From the NCBI RefSeq assembly GCF_014489615.1, contig NZ_CP060825.1, positions 3,077,501 through 3,141,500 of the forward strand: DNA of 64,000 nt. The letters are read 5' to 3'. Under the pieces are notes generated by a model. The model searched no databases and was not told the origin of the DNA. It saw only the letters and a program-made list of their open reading frames with translations. Shown piece by piece: positions 26,666 through 36,017 of the stretch. The stretch comes from Streptomyces genisteinicus (lineage in GTDB: Bacteria; Actinomycetota; Actinomycetes; Streptomycetales; Streptomycetaceae). Numbering within the stretch: position 1 is the first letter of the stretch; each line of letters opens with the position of its first letter. The translations under genes were made by a program, and so were the position numbers.

Positions 26666-28401
26666 AGCAGGGCCTCCGGGAGGTCGGTGTGGCGGGCGCG
26701 CAGCCATTCGCCGAGCGCCTTGGCCTGGGGGTCGAACCGGGCCTGCGCGGCGACGCCTTCGCCGAGGACGCCCCGGACGGTGAAGTTCACCGCCCGCAGG
26801 TTCGGCAGCAGGTGGCGTACGACGGGCAGCCCGGCGGTCTCCGGGAGCAGTTCGCGCAGGCGCTCCGCGGTCAGTTCGCGGGCGAGCCAGCGCCAGGCGC
26901 CGTCGGTGCGTGCCCAGACGCCGATGTTGGCGTCGCCGCCCTTGTCGCCGCTGCGGGCGCCCAGCAGGAGTCCGAGCGGGGCGCGGCGGACGGGCCCGGG
27001 CTCCAGCGGCTCGGGCAGGGGCGGCTCCGGCACGTCCGCGAGGGGCAGTGTCCGCGCGGGCGCGGGGACCGCCAGCCGGGTGCCGTCCGGCAGCACCGCC
27101 GTGTGCGGGACCTCGCCCGCGTCGGTGTACGCGGCCTCGAACACGCCGTATGGGGCGCCCTTTCCGGGCGGCGCCGTGACGTGGAACCCGGGGTAGCTGC
27201 CGAGGGCCAGTTCGATCGCGGCGCCGCTGACCGCCCGGCCCACCTTCTCCGCCTCCTGGTCGCGCACCACGAGGCGCAGATACGCGCTGGCGCGCTCCTC
27301 GGTGTCGGCGTCGGCGTGCTCGGTGCGGGCCAGCTCCCAGCGGACCTCGGCGGGACGCCGGGTGCCGAGCGCGTCCTCCACCTGCTCGCGCACGAGCCGG
27401 GCCTTGGCCTCGACGTCGAGGCCGGTGAGGACGAAGACCACCTCGTTGCGCCAGCCGCCGAGGCGGTTCAGGCCGACCTTGAGCGTGGGCGGCGGCGCCT
27501 CGCCGCGCACCCCGGAGATCAGGACCCGGTCGGGGCCGTCCTGCGTGAGGCGCACGGTGTCGAGGCGTGCGGTGACGTCGGGCCCGGCGTAGCGGGGGCC
27601 GGCCGTCTCGTAGAGGAGCTGCGCGGTGACGGTGCCGGTGTCGACGACACCGCCGGTGCCCGGGTGCTTGGTGACGACGGCGGACCCGTCGGCGTCGATC
27701 TCGGCGAGGGGGAAACCGGGGCGGCGGACGTCGTGGCCGGTGAAGAAGGCGTAGTTGCCGCCGGTGGCCTGGGTGCCGCACTCCAGGACGTGCCCGGCGA
27801 CGACGGCCCCGGCGAGGCGGTCGTACTCCTCGGGCCCCCAGCCGTGCCACCAGGCGGCGGGGCCGGTGACGAGCGCGGCGTCGGTGACCCGGCCGGTGAC
27901 GACGACGTCGGCCCCGGCCGCGAGGCAGGCGGTGATGCCGCCGCCGCCGAGGTAGGCGTTGGCGGTGAGCGCGCCCGGGTGGCGGGAGGTCAGGTCGTCG
28001 CCCTCGACGTGGCCGACCCGGACGGGCACGCCGACGCGTTCGCCGAGCTCCCGCACGGCGCCGGCGAGGGACGCCGGGTTGAGCCCGCCCGCGTTGGCGA
28101 CGATCCGCACCCCGCGTTCCCGGGCGAGGCGGAGGCAGTCCTCCAGCTGGCGCAGGAACGTCTTGGCGTACCCGAGGGCCGGGTCCTTCAGCCGGTCGCG
28201 GCCGAGGATGAGCAGGGTGAGTTCGGCGAGGTAGTCGCCGGTGAGGACGTCGAGGGGACCGTCTTCGAGCATCTCGCGCATCGCGCGGAACCGGTCGCCG
28301 TAGAACCCGGACGCATTCCCGATCCGCAGCGCCCGCCCGCCGCCGGGAGGGTTCCCGCGGGGGGTGTCCGGCCCGGGGGCGGGGTGGCCGGGGGGCGTCA
28401 C
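26662..28401 (-). CDS. Acyclic terpene utilization AtuA family protein
   Basis: The 579-residue protein contains [36 protein letters not shown] and [20 protein letters not shown], characteristic of AtuA (DUF1446). This family is encoded with carboxylases in terpene and leucine-type catabolism; its biochemical activity is not established. A C-terminal domain (from about 470; [20 protein letters not shown]) is the DUF4387-like segment found fused in actinobacteria. GTG 28401 overlaps the preceding stop, continuing the coupled operon. Confidence 0.85.
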   Translation of the reverse strand: MTPPGHPAPGPDTPRGNPPGGGRALRIGNASGFYGDRFRAMREMLEDGPLDVLTGDYLAELTLLILGRDRLKDPALGYAKTFLRQLEDCLRLARERGVRIVANAGGLNPASLAGAVRELGERVGVPVRVGHVEGDDLTSRHPGALTANAYLGGGGITACLAAGADVVVTGRVTDAALVTGPAAWWHGWGPEEYDRLAGAVVAGHVLECGTQATGGNYAFFTGHDVRRPGFPLAEIDADGSAVVTKHPGTGGVVDTGTVTAQLLYETAGPRYAGPDVTARLDTVRLTQDGPDRVLISGVRGEAPPPTLKVGLNRLGGWRNEVVFVLTGLDVEAKARLVREQVEDALGTRRPAEVRWELARTEHADADTEERASAYLRLVVRDQEAEKVGRAVSGAAIELALGSYPGFHVTAPPGKGAPYGVFEAAYTDAGEVPHTAVLPDGTRLAVPAPARTLPLADVPEPPLPEPLEPGPVRRAPLGLLLGARSGDKGGDANIGVWARTDGAWRWLARELTAERLRELLPETAGLPVVRHLLPNLRAVNFTVRGVLGEGVAAQARFDPQAKALGEWLRARHTDLPEALL

Positions 28402-29189
28402 GCCTCCCCCCGGGGGGCGCGGCCCTTGCCGGGGAGGCCGGCGAACGCCTGGGCGATGTCCAGCCAGCGGTCGGCGTCGGCGCCCTCGGCGCGCAGGGCG
28501 AGGTCGGCGCGGTGTGCGCGCTGGGTGACGAGCAGCGCGAAGTCGAGCGCCGGGCCCGTCACGCGCTGCGGGGCGTCCTCGGGTCCGTACGTCCACGCTT
28601 CCCCGCCGGGGCCGGTCAGTTCGACGCGGAACGGGTCGGCGGGCGGGGTGAGGCCGTGCGCGCCGAACGCGAAGTCCCGGGTGCGGAAGCCGATCCGCGC
28701 GATCTGCGCGAGCCGGGCCGTGGGGGCGCGCACCGCACCGAGGGCGTCGGCGACGTCCTGCCCGTGGGCCCAGGTCTCCATCAGCCGGGCGGTCGCCATC
28801 GAGGCGGCGCTCATCGGCGGGCCGAACCACGGGAAGCGGGCGCCGGGCGGAGCCTCGCGCAGCGCGAGCAGCAGGCGCTCGCGCCCGAGCCGCCAGCCGT
28901 CGAGCAGCTCCGCGGGCGGCAGGGCCGCGCCCTCGGCGGCACCGTCGTCGACGAAGCTCTCGGGCGCGGCGAGCGCCTCGGTCACGGCGTCGGCGAAGCC
29001 CTCGGCGTCGGTGACCGCGAGACGGGCGGCGCGGTCGGTCCAGGCGAGGTGGGCGATCTGGTGGGCGACGCTCCAGCCCTCGGCGGGTGTCGGGGCCGCC
29101 CACCGGGCGGCGTCCAGCGGGGCCACCAGCCGGTCGAGCGCCTCGCTCTCGTCACGCAGGTCGTCGAGTACGGCGGACGGGTCGGACAC
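28398..29189 (-). CDS. TIGR03084-family metal-binding protein (DinB/MDMPI fold)
   Basis: The 263-residue protein starts [20 protein letters not shown] and has the DinB-like segments [15 protein letters not shown] and [15 protein letters not shown], whose His residues would bind a divalent metal. It is the first gene of the leftward operon. GTG 29189 is chosen for GAGGGAG six bases upstream; the codons before it cross the operator palindrome and are not credible coding. The role is unknown; thiol-dependent isomerase or hydrolase chemistry is possible. Confidence 0.8.
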   Translation of the reverse strand: MSDPSAVLDDLRDESEALDRLVAPLDAARWAAPTPAEGWSVAHQIAHLAWTDRAARLAVTDAEGFADAVTEALAAPESFVDDGAAEGAALPPAELLDGWRLGRERLLLALREAPPGARFPWFGPPMSAASMATARLMETWAHGQDVADALGAVRAPTARLAQIARIGFRTRDFAFGAHGLTPPADPFRVELTGPGGEAWTYGPEDAPQRVTGPALDFALLVTQRAHRADLALRAEGADADRWLDIAQAFAGLPGKGRAPRGEA

Positions 29190-29610
29190 GGGACGCTCCC
29201 TCGTGGGCACGGCGGTCTGTGCCCCGGAGCATGGCAGCGGGCAAGAAAACAAGCAAGCATGCTTGCTTTGATTTTTCGGGCGCACGACCCTCCGCACGGG
29301 TTCCGTCCCTGCTCAAACCGGTCCGGCGCGAAGAATTGATTCTGTTTGAACCGCACGAGTGGTTCCCCCGAGCGGGGTTGGGAGTGTCCCGGCGCCCGCC
29401 CGTACCTTGATCCCGCCCGGTCCCGGAGTCGTCCGGCGGCGGGCGACCCCCCACCCTCCCGGCCCGGCGGCGAGCAGGCGCACCGCACCCCGCACCGGTC
29501 ACTCCCCGTCCCGGAATCCCACGATGCGTCAGCGCCGGTTTATGCCACACGCATGTGCGGCCACCCGGCGGCGGTGCCTCGCCCGCCCAGGGCCACCCAC
29601 AAGGAGCCCC
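29190..29610. promoter_or_regulatory. 421-bp divergent regulatory region
   Basis: It separates the leftward catabolic operon from the rightward oxidase gene. It holds the 18-bp palindrome at 29251-29268, an AT-rich patch to about 29277, the palindrome gaattgattc (29333-29342), and an inverted repeat GAACC/GGTTC (29348-29352 and 29361-29365). I could not fix a convincing -35/-10 pair for either gene. Confidence 0.5.
29251..29268. promoter_or_regulatory. 18-bp perfect palindrome, probable TetR operator
   Basis: aagcaagcatgcttgctt is perfectly self-complementary and sits in AT-rich DNA 62 bp upstream of the first gene of the operon. TetR repressors usually bind such palindromes, and the operon encodes a TetR as its last gene. 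Confidence 0.7.
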
Positions 29611-31482
29611 ATGTCACGATCACGCCTGTCCAGGCTGCTCCCGGCCTGCGCCGTCATCTCTGCGCTGACCGTCCCCGCGGTCCTCGCGCTGCCGGCCGCC
29701 GCGCACGACGCCCCGCCCGGACCGCACTCCGTCACCGGCAACGCCGCGTCCGGCCGGGCGAAGGCCCCGGTCGACAAGGAGGAGGCCGCCGTCCTCGGCC
29801 AGGAGCACGCCGAGGAGCACGCCCGTGCCCGGATGCGCGCCGAGGACACCGGCGACTACCCGCAGCCCATGCGCACGGCCCGGCTGGAGTCCCTCACCAC
29901 GTCGCAGGCCCGGCACAACGCCCGGTTCGTCGCGTCGGACTTCGGCGTCTTCCGGCAGTACTTCCCGTCACCCGACTTCGGCGTCCACGTCGCGCAGCTG
30001 CCCACCGGCAAGGTCCTGCTCTTCTCGTTCGAGAGGATCGAGACCAACCCGACGAAGGAGACCGCGCCGACCCAGATCACCGGCAAGGAGAACGCGGGCC
30101 GGGCCTATCTCTGGGACCCCGCCAGGGGCACCGGGACGGCCGCGTTCACCAAGGTCACTCCCCCGTCGGTGATGATGCCGGACGGCTGGAACGTCTCCCG
30201 GCCCGCCCCGTTCTTCTGCGCCGGCCACGCCTTCCTGCCCAACGGCATGCTCGGCGTCTTCGGCGGCAACCTGGGCGGCAACCACGGCGCGGGCGCCAAG
30301 CTCTCGCTCGTCTTCGACCCGTGGACCGAGACCTGGTCGCTCAACGAGGACATGTCCGTCGGCCGCTGGTACCCGAGCGCCGTCACCGGATCCGACGGAC
30401 GGATCCTCATCATGTCGGGCCAGTCGGAACTCGGCTGGGGCACGCCCACCCCCGTCGTCGAACGCTTCCCCGCGCGCTCGCGTCCCGTCCCCGTCAGCAG
30501 GGGCGACCTGCCGCAGAACGTGCCCGTGGACGTCTTCGGGGCCGAGGCCCCGTTCCGCCACGACTACCCGCACCTGTTCTCGCTGCGCGACGGCATGATC
30601 TACGGCCTCGGCCGCGACCACGACCAGCAGTGGAGGTTCGACCCGGTCACCGAGACCCGGACCTCCCTGCCCGACCGGCCCGACGGCTTCATGCGCAACT
30701 ACGGCTCCGCCGTACCCCTGCCCGCCGGGTTCCGGGGCCCGGACTCCGTCCTCGTCCTCGGCGGCGACCGGGACGACCCGAACACGTACCAGCTCGTCGG
30801 CGGGCAGTGGAAGACCCAGCAGCCGAGGGCCTTCGGACGCACGCAGGACGACACCCTGATCCTGCCCGACGGCACGCTGTTCACCGTCAACGGCGCCTAC
30901 GACATCCGCGACTACGGCAACGGGCTCTACAACCCCAACGCCGACCTGAAGTACCGGCAGACCGAGCTGCGGGACGCCGACGGCAACTGGAAGCTCGGCC
31001 CGGCCCAGCGCCTGCCGCGCGGCTACCACTCCAACGCCGTGGTGCTCCCGGACGGGCGGATCATGGTCACCGGCGACGAGGCGCAGCAGATCGCCAACGA
31101 CCCGGACATCAAGGACGACATGGACGGCTCGATCGAGATCTACGAGCCGGCCTACCTGCACAGCGGTGAGCGGCCCGACCTCACGGCCGTACCCGGCCGC
31201 ACCCTCACGTACGACAGCCGCTTCACGGTGCTCAGCTCGGAGCCGCAGGACGTCACGCGGGCGGTGCTGCTGGCGCCCACGACGGCCACCCACTCGGTGA
31301 ACTTCAGCCAGCGCCACCTCGACCTGCGGATCAGGAGCAGGGCGGGCGGCTCGCTCGAACTCCAGGCACCGCCGTCGGCGAAGGCGGCCCCTCCCGGCTA
31401 CTACATGCTCTTCCTCCTCGACGCGGAGGGCGTGCCCAGCACCGCCAAGTTCGTGTCCTTCGGCCCGCCCGAGTCCCGGTGA
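29611..31482 (+). CDS. Secreted copper-radical oxidase (galactose/glyoxal oxidase-like)
   Basis: The 623-residue protein has a Sec signal peptide ending near AAA-HD (residue 31), a seven-bladed kelch-type propeller and a C-terminal early-set (DUF1929) domain. Candidate active-site residues are Cys203 (APFFCAGHAF), Tyr254 (GRWYPSAV), Tyr472/His473 (GYHSNAVV) and His561 (THSVNFSQR). Their spacings (51, 218, 88) are close to fungal galactose oxidase Cys228-Tyr272-Tyr495/His496-His581 as I recall it. It should oxidise an alcohol or aldehyde and release H2O2 outside the cell. AAGGAG precedes ATG 29611. A strong hairpin follows its stop. Confidence 0.85.
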   Translation: MSRSRLSRLLPACAVISALTVPAVLALPAAAHDAPPGPHSVTGNAASGRAKAPVDKEEAAVLGQEHAEEHARARMRAEDTGDYPQPMRTARLESLTTSQARHNARFVASDFGVFRQYFPSPDFGVHVAQLPTGKVLLFSFERIETNPTKETAPTQITGKENAGRAYLWDPARGTGTAAFTKVTPPSVMMPDGWNVSRPAPFFCAGHAFLPNGMLGVFGGNLGGNHGAGAKLSLVFDPWTETWSLNEDMSVGRWYPSAVTGSDGRILIMSGQSELGWGTPTPVVERFPARSRPVPVSRGDLPQNVPVDVFGAEAPFRHDYPHLFSLRDGMIYGLGRDHDQQWRFDPVTETRTSLPDRPDGFMRNYGSAVPLPAGFRGPDSVLVLGGDRDDPNTYQLVGGQWKTQQPRAFGRTQDDTLILPDGTLFTVNGAYDIRDYGNGLYNPNADLKYRQTELRDADGNWKLGPAQRLPRGYHSNAVVLPDGRIMVTGDEAQQIANDPDIKDDMDGSIEIYEPAYLHSGERPDLTAVPGRTLTYDSRFTVLSSEPQDVTRAVLLAPTTATHSVNFSQRHLDLRIRSRAGGSLELQAPPSAKAAPPGYYMLFLLDAEGVPSTAKFVSFGPPESR

Positions 31483-31488
31483 CACCCG

Positions 31489-31522
31489 CCGCGGGGCCCG
31501 GCTCTCCCGCCGGGCCCCGCGG
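31489..31522 (+). terminator. 13-bp hairpin between oxidase and DyP genes
   Basis: ccgcggggcccgg (31489-31501) pairs perfectly with ccgggccccgcgg (31510-31522) across an eight-base loop, starting six bases after the oxidase stop. It is either a terminator with read-through or an mRNA-stabilising stem, since only 42 bp remain for a separate DyP promoter. Confidence 0.65.
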
Positions 31523-31564
31523 CCGCGCCGACGGACGAGAGAGACCTCACGAGACGGAGTCACC

Positions 31565-33400
31565 GTGAACACCGAACTCCCCCTGCGGGACAGCACCGAG
31601 ATCCAGGGCGACGTGATCGCCGGCTTCAAGAAGGACAACGTCCAGTTGCTGTTCCTGAAATTCGACGACGCCACCCGGGCACGCACCTGGCTGCGCCGCC
31701 TCAAGCCCCGGATCGCCACGACCAGGCAGGTCGCCGCCTTCAACACCGCCTTCAGCGCGGCCCGCCGCAACAGCGGCGGCGACGACCCCAGGGCGCTGAC
31801 CGCCCTGTGGCGCAGCGTCAGCTTCACCCATGCCGGCATCGAGACCCTGACCGGCAGGGACCCCTTCCCGCGCGCCGCCGAGCAGACGACCCAGCTCGCC
31901 TTCAAGCAGGGCCCGGCCCTGCGCGCCGGGATGCTGGGCGACACCGGTGACAACTCCCCCGAGAACTGGCTGTTCGGCGACAGCAACGCCCAGCCGGTGC
32001 ACGCCGTGCTGACGATCGCCGCGGACACCGTCGCGGACCTGCGGGCCGCCCTCTCCGAGGAGCGTCAGGAGGCGTCCGTCCACAAGGTGGTGATCGTCTT
32101 CGAGCAGGACGGCGGGACGCTGCCCGGCGCACGGGCCGGCAAGGAGCACTTCGGCTTCAAGGACGGCGTCAGCGAGCCGGCGGTCGCCGGCTTCGACGCA
32201 CCCGATCCGCGGCGCCCGGAGTGGAAGAAGGGCTCCCCCGGTACCCGGATCATCCCGGCCGGCGAGTTCGTCGTCGGCGAGGAGCGGGCCACCGACCGCC
32301 CGTACACGATGCCCGAGTGGGCCCGCGGCGGCTCGTTCCACGTGGTCCGCCGCCTCGGGCAGGACGTCCCCGGCTGGTGGGCGCAGATCGGGGCGCGGCT
32401 GAAGGAGCTGAAGGAGGCGAAGGCCGTGCCGCCGGAGGCCACCACGGAGTGGCTGGCGGCGCGGATGGTCGGCCGCTGGCGGTCGGGCACACCGGTGGCC
32501 AAGTGCCCGCACGCCGACATGCCGTCGGACCCGGCGTCGGCGAACGACAACGACATCAGCTTCGCCGACGACCTGGAGGGAGCCGTCACGCCCCTCTTCT
32601 CCCACCTGCGCAAGACCAACCCCCGCGACGGGCTCCGCTTCCAGGAGAGCGGCCACATCGTCCCGGAGAAGGGCGACCTCGACGGCCGGCGGATCATGCG
32701 CCGGGGCATCCCCTACGGCCTGCCGTTCGACCCGGCGGGCCCGGCCGGCCACGGCCCCGACGCGGCGCGCGGACTGGTCTTCGTCAGCTACCAGAGCGAT
32801 CTGGTGGCCCAGTTCGAGTTCATGCAGCGGGACTGGGTGGACGCCGAGGACTTCCCGCTGCGCAAGCCGTCGGTCGGCCGCGATCCGATGATCGGCCGGG
32901 AGAGCGAGGTCTCGTTCAACGACCGGCGGATCCGCTTCGAGCAGTTCGTGCGGACGGAGGGCGCGGTCTACGCTTTCACGCCCTCGATGTCCACGCTGGA
33001 CCGGCTGGCCGACGGGCGGCTGGAGGACGACACCCCCAGGATCAAGGTGAAGGTGACGCCCACCGGCAACCACGACATCTTCGCCGTCTCGACGTTCGAG
33101 GCCCGTGACGTCGTCGACGCGGGCCGGGCGAAGCTGGTGCTCCAGGACGACGGGCGGCTCGTGGCCTTCGACGAGATGGACGACCCGCGCTGGGCCTCCA
33201 ACAACCCGCCGACCCCCGGCGCGCGGGCGGTGCTCCAGGAGGACGGCGACTTCGTCGTCTATACGCCCGACAACCAGCCGGTCTGGTCCACCGGGACCGG
33301 CGGCAACCCGGGGGCGAAGCTGTCGGTCCAGTCGGACGGCAACGTCGTGATCTACACGGCGGCGGACCGGCCGATCTGGGCGACGAACACCATGCACTGA
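31565..33400 (+). CDS. DyP-type heme peroxidase fused to a C-terminal bulb-type lectin domain
   Basis: The 611-residue protein has a DyP peroxidase domain (about 10-490). It shows GFKDG (197-201, distal Asp200), proximal His347 in LFSHLRKTNPRDG, and Arg in RIMRRGIPYG (377-383). Residues 500-611 form a B-lectin (mannose-binding) domain with three blades: LVLQDDGRLVAFDE, AVLQEDGDFVVYTPDN and LSVQSDGNVVIYTAADRPIW. Blades two and three retain a mannose-site-like Q-x-D-x-x-V-x-Y pattern. No signal peptide or Tat motif is visible, which is odd for a glycan-targeted enzyme beside a secreted oxidase. GTG 31565 has GGAG at 31556. Confidence 0.88.
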   Translation: MNTELPLRDSTEIQGDVIAGFKKDNVQLLFLKFDDATRARTWLRRLKPRIATTRQVAAFNTAFSAARRNSGGDDPRALTALWRSVSFTHAGIETLTGRDPFPRAAEQTTQLAFKQGPALRAGMLGDTGDNSPENWLFGDSNAQPVHAVLTIAADTVADLRAALSEERQEASVHKVVIVFEQDGGTLPGARAGKEHFGFKDGVSEPAVAGFDAPDPRRPEWKKGSPGTRIIPAGEFVVGEERATDRPYTMPEWARGGSFHVVRRLGQDVPGWWAQIGARLKELKEAKAVPPEATTEWLAARMVGRWRSGTPVAKCPHADMPSDPASANDNDISFADDLEGAVTPLFSHLRKTNPRDGLRFQESGHIVPEKGDLDGRRIMRRGIPYGLPFDPAGPAGHGPDAARGLVFVSYQSDLVAQFEFMQRDWVDAEDFPLRKPSVGRDPMIGRESEVSFNDRRIRFEQFVRTEGAVYAFTPSMSTLDRLADGRLEDDTPRIKVKVTPTGNHDIFAVSTFEARDVVDAGRAKLVLQDDGRLVAFDEMDDPRWASNNPPTPGARAVLQEDGDFVVYTPDNQPVWSTGTGGNPGAKLSVQSDGNVVIYTAADRPIWATNTMH

Positions 33401-33558
33401 GCACCGGGGCGGGGCGGGGCTGGTCCCGGGGCGGGGGCTGGTCCGGGGCTGGGGCTGGTCCCGGGGCCCGGCCCGGTCCGGTCCGGTCCGGTCCCGGCGA
33501 CGGGCCGCGCGGTGGGCCCGTGGCGGCGGAGCGCGCCGGGGCGGGCCGCCGTGCCGCC
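33401..33558. repeat. Low-complexity GGGGCTGGTCC / CCGGT repeat tract
   Basis: The gap after the DyP gene is made of degenerate repeats of ggggctggtcc followed by four or five ccggt pentamers (about 33473-33497). No gene is seen. It may act as a terminator region for the convergent genes. Confidence 0.5.
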
Positions 33559-34602
33559 CTACCCGCGGTCCGGCCGCAGGGGTTCCGGACGGCCTCGGTC
33601 CGGCTCCGCGGGCGTGCGGGCAGCGGCGGTCCGCGTCCGGGCCTTCGCGGTCTGCGTGCGGACCGCGCCCATGCTGGCGGCGATCACCAGGGCGATCGCC
33701 GCGGCGTCGGTGAAGGACAGCGCCTGGTGCAGCACCAGGAACCCCGCCGTCGCGGCGATCGCCGGCTCCAGGCTCATCAGCACCGCGAACGTCGCCGCGG
33801 GCAGGCGGCGCAGTGCCAGGAGTTCCAGGGTGTACGGCAGCACCGACGACATCAGCGCGACGGCCAGTCCGAGGCCGAGCGTGCTGGGCTGCACCAGCTT
33901 CGTGCCCGCCTCCCAGATGCCCAGCGGGAGGCTGATCAGCGCGGCCACCCCCATGGCCAGGGCCAGTCCGTCGGCCTGCGGGAACCGCCGCCCCGTCCGG
34001 GCGCTGAAGATGATGTACGCGGCCCACATCGCGCCCGCCGCGAGGGCGAACAGGGCCCCCACCGGGTCGAGCCGGTCGAATCCGCCGCCGCTGAGCAGGA
34101 CGACGCCGCCGAGCGCCAGCCCGGCCCACAGCAGGTTCACCAGCCGTCGGGAGACGATCACGGACATGGCGAGCGGGCCGAGGACCTCCAGGGTGACGGC
34201 GGCGCCCAGCGGGATCCGGTCCACGGCCTGGTAGAAGAGGATGTTCATCGAGCCCATCGCGGCACCGAACGCCACCACCGTGCCCCAGTCGGCGCGCGAG
34301 TGGCCGCGCAGCTTCGGGCGGCAGACCACGAGCAGCACCAGCGCGGCGAGCACCAGGCGCAGGGTCACCACGCCGAGGGCGCCCGTGCGGGGCATCAGCA
34401 TGACGGCGACGGCCGCGCCGAACTGCACGGACAGGGCACCGGCGACGACCAGCGACACCGGTCCCAGCGACCGTTTGCCGGGCCGCCCGCCGCCGGGGGC
34501 CGCACCGGCGGCCGGTCCCGCGGCCTCGGGCAGCGCCACGGTCGCCCCCGCCACGGGCCCGGGCTCCGGACCACCGCTCGCCGCACCCTGCACCGCCGCC
34601 AC
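33559..34602 (-). CDS. EamA/DMT-family transporter (RhtA-like exporter)
   Basis: The 347-residue protein has ten hydrophobic helices in two EamA repeats, starting after a 40-residue Pro/Gly-rich tail (LGPVSLVVAGALSVQFGAAVAV onward). Family members export amino acids or metabolites. GTG 34602 is chosen because AGGAGG (34614-34609) lies six bases upstream. It diverges from a LysR gene, the usual partner of such exporters. Confidence 0.85.
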   Translation of the reverse strand: MAAVQGAASGGPEPGPVAGATVALPEAAGPAAGAAPGGGRPGKRSLGPVSLVVAGALSVQFGAAVAVMLMPRTGALGVVTLRLVLAALVLLVVCRPKLRGHSRADWGTVVAFGAAMGSMNILFYQAVDRIPLGAAVTLEVLGPLAMSVIVSRRLVNLLWAGLALGGVVLLSGGGFDRLDPVGALFALAAGAMWAAYIIFSARTGRRFPQADGLALAMGVAALISLPLGIWEAGTKLVQPSTLGLGLAVALMSSVLPYTLELLALRRLPAATFAVLMSLEPAIAATAGFLVLHQALSFTDAAAIALVIAASMGAVRTQTAKARTRTAAARTPAEPDRGRPEPLRPDRG

Positions 34603-34673
34603 CTGCCGCCTCCTCGTTCCGTCCGATCGCGCGCCCGCCGGCCCGCGCCTGCCCGCGCGGCCGGTCCGGCCGT

Positions 34674-34743
34674 TTCCGGTCACCGGGCCGCCGTTCGGGC
34701 CGTTCCGGTCACCCGGCCGCCGTTCCGGTCGCGGTCACCGGGC
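34674..34743. repeat. 29-bp imperfect direct repeats in the EamA/LysR intergenic region
   Basis: A 23-bp block beginning ttccggtcacc recurs at 34674 and 34703 (one difference), with a third partial copy at about 34723-34743. Direct repeats with this spacing between divergent genes could be regulator binding sites or slippage products. Confidence 0.5.
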
Positions 34744-34882
34744 TGCCGGCTGCCGGGCGTGTCCGGACACGGCCGCCGACGCCTGCCGGATCCGGCCGCC
34801 CGGCCCGTACGCGCCCCTCCACGCTACGGACCGGCCCGCCGCGCGTGAAATGCCTTTCTCGCTGCGGTTATGCTCCGGACGC

Positions 34883-35764
34883 ATGAGCATCGAGCTGCGG
34901 CATCTCCGCTGCTTCCTCGCCATCGCCGAGGAATCCAGCGTGACCAGGGCGGCAGCCCGGCTGAACCTCGCGCAGCCCAGCGTCTCCCGCTCGCTCGCGG
35001 CGCTGGAGCGCCACCTGGGCACGCGGCTCGTGGACCGCTCCACCCACCACCTGGCACTGACGCCGGAGGGCCAGGCGTTCCGCGACAAGGCGGCCGCCGC
35101 GGTCGCCGCCTTCGACGAGGCGCTCGACGCGGCCCGCCTGCTGCACGCGCCCCTGCGCATCGGGCACGCCTGGTCGGCCCTCGGTCCGTACACGACCCCG
35201 CTGCTGCGGCGCTGGGCCCGCGAGAACCCCGGGATTCCGGTGGAGCTGCTGCGCATCGACGACCGGACGGCGGGGCTCACCCGCGGCCGGGTCGACGCGG
35301 CGGTGCTCCGCGGCCGCCTCACCGTGCCCGACCTCGTGACGGCGCCGCTGTTCACCGAGGCCCGGGTGGCCGCGGTCACCGCGGACGGCCCGCTCGCCCG
35401 ACGGGCGACGCTCGCCCTCGCGGACCTCGCCACCGGGCCCGTCGTGCTGAACAACGTCTCCGGCATGACCACCCTGGACCTGTGGCCGACCGCGATCCGC
35501 CCGACGGCGACGTTCACCGTCGGGAACACCGACGACTGGCTCACCGCCATCGCGGCCGGCCGGGGTGTCGGCGTCTCCGCCGCCTCCACGGCCGAGATGC
35601 ACACCAATCCGGGGGTGGTCTACCGACCGCTCGCCGACGCGCCGCCGGTCGAGGTGGTCCTCGCCTGGCGGGCCGCGGCGCCGCATCCGGCGATCCCCGA
35701 CTTCGTGGCCCTCGTCCGCGCGGTGGCGTCGGGGGACCGTCCGCCGGGCGCCTCGGCGGGCTGA
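34883..35764 (+). CDS. LysR-family transcriptional regulator
   Basis: The 293-residue protein has an N-terminal winged HTH (MSIELRHLRCFLAIAEESSV; recognition helix AQPSVSRSLAALERHLGTRL) and a two-lobed effector domain (about 92-285). It likely controls the divergent EamA transporter in response to a small exported metabolite, and itself. ATG 34883 matches the family start. The C-terminus is a short Pro/Gly tail. Confidence 0.9.
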   Translation: MSIELRHLRCFLAIAEESSVTRAAARLNLAQPSVSRSLAALERHLGTRLVDRSTHHLALTPEGQAFRDKAAAAVAAFDEALDAARLLHAPLRIGHAWSALGPYTTPLLRRWARENPGIPVELLRIDDRTAGLTRGRVDAAVLRGRLTVPDLVTAPLFTEARVAAVTADGPLARRATLALADLATGPVVLNNVSGMTTLDLWPTAIRPTATFTVGNTDDWLTAIAAGRGVGVSAASTAEMHTNPGVVYRPLADAPPVEVVLAWRAAAPHPAIPDFVALVRAVASGDRPPGASAG

Positions 35765-36017
35765 GAGCGGCCGCATCCGGGGCCGCCGCGCTCCGGACCC
35801 GGCCCTGCGCGCCGCCGGGCGGCTCGCGGCGGGGCGTCAGCGGGTTCCCCTCGCGCACCCCCCACACGGCTGTGCACCCCCGTGCGACGTCCCCGCGCCC
35901 GCCTGCCCCGTGCGGCCGGGCTCCCCGGCCGCACCCCCTCGCCCGGCACCGGCGGCGAAGCCCCTCGGACACGGCCCGCAGGGCCGTCGTCCCGCGCACC
36001 GGCGCCGAGCGGCGCCG

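Noticed and set aside
26689-29271. Long plus-strand open frame (about 860 codons) opposite the AtuA gene
   Set aside because: It is the antisense shadow of high-GC genes: biased Gly/Ala/Arg/Asp composition, no domain, and the minus strand encodes recognisable proteins with coupled starts.
29524-29610. Cys-rich leader peptide before the oxidase (MRQRRFMPHACAATRRRC)
   Set aside because: It is in frame with the oxidase without a stop, has no ribosome-binding site, and ATG 29611 with AAGGAG and a clean signal peptide is the better start.
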